Source: Lachnospiraceae bacterium (lineage in GTDB: Bacteria; Bacillota; Clostridia; Lachnospirales; Lachnospiraceae). Taken from it: a stretch of 5,645 bases of DNA. The translations under genes and the position numbers were made by a program. The notes beneath the pieces were generated by a model, which was not told the origin of the DNA, ran no database searches, and saw only the letters and a program-made list of their open reading frames with translations. The stretch lies in NCBI GenBank assembly GCA_017463035.1, contig JAFTPY010000125.1, forward strand, positions 1 to 5,645, read 5' to 3'. Numbering within the stretch: position 1 is the first letter of the stretch; every line of letters starts with the position of its first letter. Of the stretch, positions 1-5,139 are shown one piece after another.

Positions 1-2
1 AG

Positions 3-89
3 GATAGTAACATTGGGTACGATTTCTTGTACAAGTTTAAGTACGTCATAAAGATGAAGGTAGACGCCAGAGGAAGGTATGACGTGTAA
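3..89 (+). pseudogene. Remnant of a CapF-like epimerase/reductase (linker before the cupin domain)
   Basis: The frame beginning at base 3 is open for 28 codons to a TAA at 87-89. It ends in F-x-Y-x-I-K-M-K-V-D-A-R-G (about bases 36-74). CapF-type proteins (NAD-dependent SDR domain plus C-terminal cupin, capsule L-FucNAc synthesis) carry a closely similar stretch, F-x-Y-x-L-K-M-N-V-D-x-R-G-S-F-T-E, just before the cupin domain. After the Gly at 72-74 the resemblance stops and the next codons run to a stop. The missing continuation (T-E-D-C-G-Q and the cupin) is found about 1.7 kb downstream in the 1713-2036 open frame. I infer that this is the left part of one broken gene. The match is short and recalled from family knowledge, so confidence is moderate. 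The gene would extend leftward out of the window. Confidence 0.5.
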
Positions 90-132
90 GATCGTAAGCG
101 GATTGCGGATGATTTGACGTTTAGGATTGTGG

Positions 133-162
133 TTGATTTTTTTTGATTTTTTGTGGTAGAAT
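133..162 (+). promoter_or_regulatory. Promoter for the two-gene cassette
   Basis: TTGATT (133-138) and TAGAAT (157-162) are separated by 18 bases, with an extended -10 TGn at 154-156. The expected start near 169 lies about 50 bases before the ATG of the 208-aa gene. A T-rich run lies between the two boxes. AAGCG at 170-174 can pair with CGCTT at 211-215, which flanks the ribosome site at 205-210. That pairing is only 5 bp, so it is no more than a hint of leader structure. Confidence 0.6.
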
Positions 163-219
163 GACTTTAAAGCGAATGCGCAATAAGTAGACACAAAAAC
201 AAAAGAGGAGCGCTTAACA

Positions 220-846
220 ATGGGAAAGTATATTTATGGTAAGTTTTCAGCAGATATTGTACCACAAAGTTTAAGTAATGAATTTCATAGTTTATCGATG
301 TTTCTGGGAGCATATTTGATGTATTCCAAAGAAGTAGGCAGTGATGATTTTGGGCAATATGTTAAACAGAATCATTTACTATATAAAGATTTAGGCGATA
401 AGACGATATGGTCGTATATTAATAGGGCACATGCGTTTATTAGAGATAGAATAAACTCTACAGAATTAAATGATAAGAAGCATGTATCACGAAAGCAGAT
501 AAGGAAATTAGGGTATAGCGGTATTGGGAAGCCTGCTATGTATCCGTTATGTGGATTGAAAATCCAAAATGTAATGTTTGAACTTGTTTTTTTTGAAGAT
601 AATTTGGCACAAGTGAGGGAGGCCTTTTTGAATCATTTGGCTGATAAGTGGGGAGAAACAGAGAGTACGGGAACCTATCTAAGTTGCCATGGAGGAAATG
701 CAGCTACGAGGAATACCTTTAGAAAGTTTATCCGCTTTCAATACGATGTTTTGTCGCAATCGCCGAAGGGGGAAAGCATTATTCCAAAGCTTTTAGCGAA
801 TGTGACATATGGCGAAATTCAGAAAGGGTTAGACGAGAGGGGGTAA
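220..846 (+). CDS. Unrecognised 208-aa protein, first gene of the cassette
   Basis: I do not recognise this protein. It begins at ATG 220, ten bases after a clear GAGGAG ribosome site (205-210), and ends at TAA 844-846. It has no signal peptide and no membrane segment, so it should be cytoplasmic. The N-terminal half looks helical, with aromatic-rich helices around residues 20-37 and 63-78. The middle is basic (about residues 85-105). The C-terminal half holds a Cys-His-Gly-Gly stretch (about 155-158) followed by a basic, aromatic helix (about 162-172). I see no catalytic signature of a known nuclease, kinase or protease. The next gene starts five bases after its stop, so the two are almost certainly cotranscribed and probably act together. 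AT-rich codon use sets both apart from the sugar genes in the window. Possible roles include an accessory or sensor partner of the downstream membrane protein; this is inference only. Confidence 0.8.
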   Translation: MGKYIYGKFSADIVPQSLSNEFHSLSMFLGAYLMYSKEVGSDDFGQYVKQNHLLYKDLGDKTIWSYINRAHAFIRDRINSTELNDKKHVSRKQIRKLGYSGIGKPAMYPLCGLKIQNVMFELVFFEDNLAQVREAFLNHLADKWGETESTGTYLSCHGGNAATRNTFRKFIRFQYDVLSQSPKGESIIPKLLANVTYGEIQKGLDERG

Positions 847-851
847 GAAGT

Positions 852-1685
852 ATGCCTGGCAGTAAAACATACACTTCAAGCAAAGTGAATGAATTGGTTG
901 AGTTGGAGATATTTGACGGACTTCAGGATTTGGAGAAGCAACGTTTAAAAGGAATATCTTTTACTATTTTTTTAGAAGTAATCAAAATTAGTCTATCAAT
1001 ACTTATTACTTCATTACTACAATTGCCCTCTGCGACAGACGAGAAAGAACTTATATTAGACTTAAAGACAAGTGCAATATGTATTTGCGTTTTTGTTGTT
1101 GTTTATCTTGTTTTAAATTTGCTTGTGATTGTTGGAAAATGGTTATTTGATGCATGTTGGAATAAACGGAGATTGTTGAGAGAAAAAAAGTTGGGGCATG
1201 CATATTTTCATAAAAAAATTGTAAATCATATATATATTGCTATCAGTTTTGAGAATAAGTATATTGCATATCTGAAGAGAAGCAGTAGTGTTAAAGATAA
1301 TTTAAATGTGGACTTAGGTGTTAATTATCTATCACAAGCGACACATTATTTTAAAATAGCGAAAAGTGAGTTAGTACAATTAATTCCACCGGAAGCAAAG
1401 CGAAGAGGAAAAAGGGAAATAAAAAATGCACAGTATTTAGCGTTTATCGGTTATCCGGTACTTAATAGTTCGCTTGTCTCCGCACAAAGAAGTTTACATC
1501 GTTTGCTTATGTCTAATGAGGAGATAATGCAATTGATTAATAATATAGATGAAGATGAAAATGTGGCTACGATAAAAAAGGGATATGGTGATTCGGTAGA
1601 AAAGATATATTTTGCGCTTAAACAGTACGCTGATGATTTTGAAGAATTTCTAGAAAGAGTATTAACATTGGAAAAGTTGATATAG
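852..1685 (+). CDS. Two-TM membrane protein with long cytoplasmic tail, second gene of the cassette
   Basis: This is a 277-aa protein of unknown family. The ATG at 852 follows an AGAGGGGG ribosome site (836-843) that overlaps the end of the preceding gene. Two hydrophobic segments are plain, at about residues 35-57 and 74-96, separated by a short charged loop. A basic cluster (Lys-Arg-Arg, about 105-112) follows the second one, placing the N-terminus and the long tail (about 100-277) in the cytoplasm by the positive-inside rule. The tail is mostly helical and ends in an acidic stretch. The architecture (soluble N-terminal helix, helical hairpin in the membrane, helical cytoplasmic domain) resembles SLATT-type and other two-TM effectors of bacterial conflict systems. 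I see no specific signature, so this is an analogy of layout, not a family assignment. It probably works with the 208-aa protein upstream. No terminator is evident directly after it. Confidence 0.8.
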   Translation: MPGSKTYTSSKVNELVELEIFDGLQDLEKQRLKGISFTIFLEVIKISLSILITSLLQLPSATDEKELILDLKTSAICICVFVVVYLVLNLLVIVGKWLFDACWNKRRLLREKKLGHAYFHKKIVNHIYIAISFENKYIAYLKRSSSVKDNLNVDLGVNYLSQATHYFKIAKSELVQLIPPEAKRRGKREIKNAQYLAFIGYPVLNSSLVSAQRSLHRLLMSNEEIMQLINNIDEDENVATIKKGYGDSVEKIYFALKQYADDFEEFLERVLTLEKLI

Positions 1686-1712
1686 CGTACATGAGATTCT
1701 ATATTTGCCAAA

Positions 1713-2036
1713 ATGTTAGAGAAAAGGTTAAAGTTTTTTGATAGTCTTTTAGGAACAACAAAAAGGTGGCTTGTACATACCGAGGATTGCGGTCAGGTCA
1801 GCATTAACATCTCCAAGCCGGGCATCACAAAGGGCCAGCATTGGCACAACTCTAAGTGGGAGCTGTTTATTGTAGTTGCCGGTCACGGCTTGATTCAGGA
1901 GCGTAATATCAATACCGGAGAGATGGTGGAGTTTGAGGTTTCCGGAGATAAGATTGAGGCAATTCAGATGATTCCGGGCTGGACCCACAATATCATTAAT
2001 CTCAGTGAAAATAATTTTCGATGCGAAAGCGCCTGA
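1713..2036 (+). pseudogene. CapF-like cupin domain remnant, truncated at both ends
   Basis: Residues about 20-99 of this 107-codon frame are the C-terminal cupin of CapF/WbjC-type proteins (SDR reductase plus cupin, UDP-N-acetyl-L-fucosamine synthesis for capsule). Cupin motif 1 is complete: Gly37, five residues, His43-x-His45, four residues, Glu50, six residues, Gly57. Motif 2 survives as Pro88-Gly-Trp-Thr-His92-x-x-x-Asn96. These would supply the metal ligands. The N-terminal SDR domain is absent; the first 19 codons belong to the cassette side and have no good ribosome site before the ATG. The family's conserved end (usually MWANE...PDT) is lost after Leu-Ser-Glu at base 2009, replaced by eight unrelated codons running into a hairpin. 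Base composition is richer in GC than the cassette. A free-standing small cupin is possible, but loss at both ends and the matching left fragment at 3-76 favour a dead gene. Confidence 0.75.
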
Positions 2037-2072
2037 CCGGCGGGAGATACCCGTCAGCCAGGCGCTGGTTTT
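2028..2072. terminator. Hairpin between convergent genes, possible bidirectional terminator
   Basis: AGCGCCTG (2028-2035) pairs perfectly with CAGGCGCT (2059-2066), and CGGG/CCCG (2041-2044/2050-2053) can pair inside it. On the plus strand it is followed by GG and TTTT (2069-2072). On the minus strand it is followed by a poorer T-run and then AT-rich sequence. It lies 3' of the minus-strand nuclease gene and overlaps the last codons of the cupin remnant, so it fits a terminator for either direction. Confidence 0.6.
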
Positions 2073-2088
2073 GTATGCTGCATAGATT

Positions 2089-2304
2089 TTACTGCTGATT
2101 CAGTTCTTGTTGTACCTGCTCGTACAGAGGAAGTATGTTTTCTACGGTCTCTTCCAGCTCATCCGCAATTTGCTCTAAGGACTTGCCCTTGACGAGTTTC
2201 TTTTGGATTAGGGAGAGTAAACGAAGGCGGTCGCCTTGTTCGATCCCTTGTGCAATGCCTTTCTCAATACCTCTCTCTTCGATTAAATCACTTAAGTTAC
2301 ACAT
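2089..2304 (-). CDS. Possible internal 71-aa RpnS-like product (in-frame C-terminal start)
   Basis: Within the Rpn gene, an in-frame ATG at codon 276 (bases 2304-2302) is preceded by a perfect AAGGAGG (2315-2321 read on the minus strand), 10 bases upstream. Translation from here would give the last 71 residues: Met-Cys-Asn-Leu-Ser, the Gly-Ile repeat and the helical tail, without the nuclease domain. E. coli rpn genes are reported to make such a C-terminal product (RpnS) that blocks the full-length toxic nuclease (RpnL), so this could be an intragenic antitoxin. A weak promoter-like pair lies upstream on the same strand: TTAGCA (2388-2383), 17 bases, then TATCTT (2365-2360), each matching four of six consensus bases. 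The caveat is that Glu-Gly-Gly codons alone can create AAGGAGG by chance. Confidence 0.4.
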   Translation of the reverse strand: MCNLSDLIEERGIEKGIAQGIEQGDRLRLLSLIQKKLVKGKSLEQIADELEETVENILPLYEQVQQELNQQ

Positions 2305-3129
2305 TTCGCGTAGCCCTCCTTCCATTTCAACAGTGGTTTCGATATGGTAGTCGTTATATAAGATAGCTTCTTTTTCCTGTGGTGCTAATTCTGGAGAAAA
2401 CAAGGTGTCCAACAGACCGTGCAGTTCATTCCCTTTGTTTTCGGCTTCCGAAGTCCCCAGACAAACCAGAACCAATTCCAGCAAATCGTAGCGCTTTTTC
2501 TTTGGCAGGCTTCCGTAAAGCGGGTGCTTGCTCATCCGGTAGGATGTAATGGTATGCTGGGCATACGGTGGATTTTCCATACTAATCCAGATGGAGTACA
2601 CCTTCTTGATGGAATCGTAATCAGAACCGGTGAATTCAGTTTCCTTCTGTGCCGCTACCATGCGCGTACAGTAGAAAATACCGCGGGTCACGATGTCATA
2701 ACCCGGGTTGAATTTTTTCTGACTTTCCACGTTGATAATCAGCTTGATACGTTCTGTGGTAGGTGTAAGTACAGTGAAGCGTACATCGTAGGTGATTTCG
2801 CCCTCTCCGGGTACTTTATCCACGGTGTCCAGCCCGGTAATGGCTTCCGGGGAAGCTTTACTATTTTGTGGAATCAGACCGGAGCTTCCCGGTTCTTTGG
2901 AAGTATCCGGGGCCAGGCTCGGGAATACCCGATGGGTGCCTACTTCCGGTTCTCCTTCGATGCAGGTCCGTATCAGCTCTATCGGATAGTCCTTAAATTC
3001 CGATGTGGTGTATTTTAGAATCCACGAAAGAACCGTTTTGTCGCTGAGGATTTGTTTTGCCTGTGTGTCATACCGGTCTTTGTAGTTGTTACGTTCCAGT
3101 ACGTTTGCAATGTGTGTCTTTTGTTGCAT
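2089..3129 (-). CDS. Rpn-family / PD-(D/E)XK nuclease family transposase-like protein
   Basis: This is a 346-aa protein of the Rpn (recombination-promoting nuclease) / PDDEXK_2 family. Rpn proteins are DNA endonucleases linked to RecA-independent recombination and, in E. coli, to phage defence. I chose ATG 3129 because AAGGAG stands directly upstream with a short spacer; a longer in-frame start at 3168 lacks a ribosome site. The nuclease core shows Asp115 (in Y-D-V-R-F) and Glu135-x-Gln137-Lys (in N-V-E-S-Q-K-K), the D...ExQ form of the PD-(D/E)XK site typical of this family. Between the first helices and the core (about residues 60-107) lies a Pro/Ser/Gly-rich, probably disordered insert. 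The C-terminal part has the usual G-I-E-K-G-I-A-Q-G-I-E-Q-G spacer (about 287-299) and a helical tail. The frame is intact. It converges on the capF remnant and is divergent from the sugar-kinase operon. It has its own promoter at 3183-3211. Confidence 0.9.
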   Translation of the reverse strand: MQQKTHIANVLERNNYKDRYDTQAKQILSDKTVLSWILKYTTSEFKDYPIELIRTCIEGEPEVGTHRVFPSLAPDTSKEPGSSGLIPQNSKASPEAITGLDTVDKVPGEGEITYDVRFTVLTPTTERIKLIINVESQKKFNPGYDIVTRGIFYCTRMVAAQKETEFTGSDYDSIKKVYSIWISMENPPYAQHTITSYRMSKHPLYGSLPKKKRYDLLELVLVCLGTSEAENKGNELHGLLDTLFSPELAPQEKEAILYNDYHIETTVEMEGGLREMCNLSDLIEERGIEKGIAQGIEQGDRLRLLSLIQKKLVKGKSLEQIADELEETVENILPLYEQVQQELNQQ

Positions 3130-3182
3130 ATAGTCTCCTTCCCTAAGGTGTCGCAGAAAGAAGCACACATTCCTTTGCCTTT

Positions 3183-3211
3183 ATTATAGGGGCATCTGGA
3201 GGAAAATGCAA
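3183..3211 (-). promoter_or_regulatory. Promoter of the Rpn-family nuclease gene
   Basis: Read on the minus strand, TTGCAT (3211-3206) is followed by exactly 17 bases and then a perfect TATAAT (3188-3183). Transcription would start near 3176 and give a leader of about 45 bases before the ATG at 3129. Confidence 0.75.
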
Positions 3212-3251
3212 GGCAAATATCTTGTCTTCTCCTATCTGCTTTATAAATGTG

Positions 3252-3334
3252 AAACTTTCGGCGGAATCTTGCCGAAGATACAGAGCAATTTTTATGCCTC
3301 GACACGCGCGCTGTGTCGGAAGGGCACGGCTCTG
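3252..3334 (-). ncRNA. Possible structured leader RNA between tandem promoters
   Basis: A transcript from the upstream minus-strand promoter would fold into nested stems. The outer stem is CAGAGC/GCTCTG (3334-3329 with 3286-3281). A TGCC/GGCA step (3326-3323 with 3298-3295) sits inside it. The inner stem is CGACAC/GTGTCG (3318-3313 with 3305-3300). A second hairpin, TTCGGC/GCCGAA, follows at 3276-3257 with an 8-base loop. No U-run follows the second stem, so it is not a plain terminator. It could be a leader, a small RNA, or simply a remnant of mobile DNA. I do not match it to any known riboswitch. Confidence 0.3.
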
Positions 3335-3344
3335 TTATGGATAT

Positions 3345-3374
3345 ATTATAACATGGTTGTGAGTGGAAGTTCAA
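3345..3374 (-). promoter_or_regulatory. Second, distal minus-strand promoter
   Basis: Read on the minus strand, TTGAAC (3374-3369) is followed by 18 bases and then TATAAT (3350-3345), with an extended -10 TGt just before it. It points toward the nuclease gene about 215 bases away and would transcribe the hairpin-rich stretch first. Confidence 0.55.
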
Positions 3375-3536
3375 CGAAATTCGACTTGTGATGTTTACTG
3401 AAAGTTTCTACGGATTTTTGTTTATGTTGCACAAGGGTTTTTTAGACCGGAAGTGACGGGAAGGCGCATGGAGAGCGGGTTGGCGGATGATTTTGCTTTG
3501 GGTTTATATCCGGAATGGTAATAAATGATTTGTTCC
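3375..3536. other. Intergenic DNA with no recognised gene
   Basis: The whole gap between the divergent nuclease and kinase genes is 531 bases (3130-3660). Apart from the promoters, the hairpins and the inverted repeat listed separately, this stretch shows nothing firm. A short open frame ends in a double stop near 3519-3524 but has no ribosome site. A 20-base segment (3474-3493) resembles bases 97-115 near the left end. Confidence 0.4.
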
Positions 3537-3594
3537 AAAAGTCAATTTGTATCGTGATTAATCATTTAAAATGTCATGATATAAGTTGACTTTT
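3537..3594. repeat. 22-bp imperfect inverted repeat overlapping the kinase promoter
   Basis: Arm 1 (3537-3558) and arm 2 (3573-3594) match at 18 of 22 positions, beginning with a perfect 9-bp AAAAGTCAA / TTGACTTTT. The loop is 14 bases and AT-rich. All four differences are transitions that leave G-U pairs on the plus strand. Arm 2 contains the -35 box TTGACT of the kinase promoter. A separate perfect 10-bp palindrome TGATTAATCA (3555-3564) straddles the arm-loop junction. It fits an operator with two half-sites, or a small palindromic element that donated the promoter. Confidence 0.6.
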
Positions 3595-3614
3595 CTGTTC
3601 GCTTATGTTACACT
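3586..3614 (+). promoter_or_regulatory. Promoter of the sugar kinase-nucleotidyltransferase operon
   Basis: TTGACT (3586-3591) is followed by 17 bases and then TACACT (3609-3614), with an extended -10 TGt (3606-3608). The expected start near 3621 gives a leader of about 40 bases, pyrimidine-rich, ending in the AAAGGAG ribosome site (3648-3654). The -35 box lies within the right arm of the inverted repeat, so a protein bound there should block or modulate RNA polymerase. Confidence 0.65.
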
Positions 3615-3660
3615 TTGTTTGTTTCTTTTTTGTTTATTTTGTCCGATAAAGGAGTTTTTT

Positions 3661-5070
3661 ATGGAGTACATAGAGGTAGCAGAAGCTGCATTGCGTTGGG
3701 ATGTGCCGGAGCGTAAGGTGACGGCGCTGGCGAGAGACGGAAGGATTCCGGGTGCGAAGAAGGAAGGAAAGGTCTGGTTGATTCCGGGAGATTGTAAGCT
3801 GCCGCCGGACGGCAGAACAAAGGAAGCCAGGAAACGGACGGAGGATGTATTCGGTACGGAGGTGACAACGGTTTCTTATACGGCGTCCGGTGCCGGAGTC
3901 CGCGTGATAGAGGCGTTTCGGAATAAGTATAAGAAGATGCCTGCGGATACCGCGTTTACTCCTTATCGTATTTGTCCCATCGGTGCCCACAGTGATCACA
4001 ATCTCGGAAAAATTACCGGATTTGCCATTGATAAGGGAATTCATATTGCTTACGGACCGAAGCAGAACGGTGTGGTGGAGATTGCAAGTCTGCAGTTTCC
4101 GAAGCGTGCCCAGTGGCATGTGAGTAATACACCGAAGGAGAAGGAAAATGACTGGGCGGATCATTTGCGCGGTGCGACCATTGCACTGAATAATCGATAT
4201 CCGTTACGGGTCGGTATTTGTGCGGTGATTGACGGAGAACTTCCGATCGGAGGTCTTTCCTCTTCGGCAGCGGTGATTATTACCTTTTTGTCGGCGCTTT
4301 GCAAGCTGAACGGGATTGTTTTGTCCGCACAGGAGATGATTTTGATTTCTAAGGAGGCAGAGAATGCGTATGTGGGTGTGTCCTGCGGAAAGCTTGACCA
4401 ATCCTGTGAGGTGTACTGCCGGAAGGGAAAGCTACTTTTTCTTGACACGAAGGATGACTCTTATGAGTTGATTCCGACCCCGGAGACCATGAAACCCTAT
4501 GCTTTTTTGATTTTGTTCTCGGGGGTGGAGCGAAGCCTTGCCGGATCGAAGTTTAATATGCGCGTGGATGAAGCACGGTCGGCGGCCTATGCATTAAAGG
4601 CGTATGCAGGGCTTGATTACGGAAAGTTTGAGGAGACAAATCTCCGGGATGTACCGAGAGAGGTGTTTGAACAGTATAAGGACAAGCTGCCGGAGAACTG
4701 GCGGAAGCGTTCGGAGCACTGGTATACGGAGTATGACCGTGTGGTTGCGGGCGCCGAAGCTTGGCGGAAAGGCGATATTGAGGAGTTCGGACGTTTGTCC
4801 TTTGCATCCGGCCGCAGCTCCATTGATAATTGGGAAACCGGGTCGCCGGAATTAATTAAGCTGTACGAGTTGATGGCAGAGACGGAAGGGATTTACGGCG
4901 GTCGTTTTTCGGGCGCGGGATTTAAGGGCTGCTGTATGGCGATTGTGAATCCGGAGTATATAGACAGTATTTCCGAGAAGATTACAAGGGAGTACTTAAA
5001 AGTTTTCACTCACTTGGAAGGGAAGTTTTCTATTCACGTCTGCCACAGCGCGGACGGGGTGCACCTGTAG
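3661..5070 (+). CDS. HTH domain fused to GHMP sugar kinase (galactokinase / galacturonokinase-like)
   Basis: This 469-aa cytoplasmic kinase is expected to use ATP to phosphorylate a sugar at C1. ATG 3661 is chosen because AAAGGAG (3648-3654) sits six bases upstream; an earlier in-frame ATG at 3586 falls in the promoter. Residues 1-52 form an excisionase/MerR-like winged HTH (Y-I-E-V-A-E-A-A ... G-R-I-P-G-A ... W-L-I-P-G-D) including the P-x-D-G-R linker seen in stand-alone HTH proteins. A charged linker follows to about 75. The GHMP core has motif 1 R103-I-C-P-I-G-A-H110-S-D112-H-N114, motif 2 G-G-L-S-S-S-A-A (197-204), the catalytic Asp246 in K-L-D-Q, and motif 3 G-G-R-F-S-G-A-G-F-K-G (413-423). 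Classical galactokinases have Gly-Glu-His-Thr-Asp-Tyr-Asn in motif 1; here Glu is Ala109 and Tyr is His113. Plant galacturonokinases, as I recall them, have R-I-C-P-L-G-A-H-I-D-H and a very similar C-terminus, so the substrate may be galacturonate or another sugar. It is longer than ordinary GalK (about 390 aa) because of the HTH. Confidence 0.88.
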   Translation: MEYIEVAEAALRWDVPERKVTALARDGRIPGAKKEGKVWLIPGDCKLPPDGRTKEARKRTEDVFGTEVTTVSYTASGAGVRVIEAFRNKYKKMPADTAFTPYRICPIGAHSDHNLGKITGFAIDKGIHIAYGPKQNGVVEIASLQFPKRAQWHVSNTPKEKENDWADHLRGATIALNNRYPLRVGICAVIDGELPIGGLSSSAAVIITFLSALCKLNGIVLSAQEMILISKEAENAYVGVSCGKLDQSCEVYCRKGKLLFLDTKDDSYELIPTPETMKPYAFLILFSGVERSLAGSKFNMRVDEARSAAYALKAYAGLDYGKFEETNLRDVPREVFEQYKDKLPENWRKRSEHWYTEYDRVVAGAEAWRKGDIEEFGRLSFASGRSSIDNWETGSPELIKLYELMAETEGIYGGRFSGAGFKGCCMAIVNPEYIDSISEKITREYLKVFTHLEGKFSIHVCHSADGVHL

Positions 5071-5139
5071 GTGCTGCCCGACAGTTTTGTCTGATTGGAC
5101 AGGCGGTTTATCGATGTTTTGAAAGGCAGGTAATGTACC

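Larger units (their letters stand above)
77..1769 (+). mobile_element. Inferred two-gene insertion cassette within a capF-like gene
   Basis: This stretch separates two pieces of a CapF-like gene that would otherwise be contiguous except for about four codons (Ser-Phe-Thr-Glu). It is visibly more AT-rich than the flanking cupin piece. It carries its own promoter (133-162) and two co-directional genes (220-846, 852-1685). I see no transposase, integrase, terminal inverted repeat or clear target duplication, so the mechanism of entry is unknown. The boundaries are set only by where the CapF resemblance ends and may be off by tens of bases. An alternative is that the pieces came together by recombination between capsule loci rather than by one insertion. 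Confidence 0.4.

Noticed and set aside
26..35. Perfect 10-bp palindrome CTTGTACAAG flanked by further GTAC sites
   Set aside because: It falls within the capF-like coding remnant and the repeat is too short to support an operator or recombination site.
1743..1755. A TCTTTTAGGAAC stretch that resembles the missing Ser-Phe-Thr-Glu codons of CapF
   Set aside because: It needs a one-base deletion and an extra 15 or so bases before the cupin piece resumes, so it is too weak to define the junction.
2419..3018. Long open frame on the plus strand antisense to the nuclease gene
   Set aside because: It is a mirror of the real gene, without a ribosome site or family features.
3130..3168. Earlier in-frame start for the nuclease at 3168
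   Set aside because: The ATG at 3129 has a well-placed AAGGAG; the upstream ATG has none, and it lies very close to the promoter start.
3015..3374. A 119-codon open frame on the minus strand upstream of the nuclease gene
   Set aside because: It overlaps the nuclease N-terminus in another frame, spans the nuclease promoters and hairpins, and has no recognisable protein features or ribosome site.
3402..3521. A 39-codon open frame ending in two stops, with a coding-like end
   Set aside because: There is no ribosome site, the only plausible starts are weak, and I find no resemblance to a known protein. It was noted only as possible remnant DNA.
3586..3660. Earlier in-frame start for the kinase at 3586
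   Set aside because: It would begin inside the -35 box and add a hydrophobic, Phe/Leu-rich stretch encoded by the leader. The HTH domain begins naturally at 3661 behind AAAGGAG.
3634..4164. Long open frames on the minus strand antisense to the kinase
   Set aside because: They are Arg/Ser/Pro/His-rich, as expected from antisense reading of a G-rich gene, and show no domain signature.
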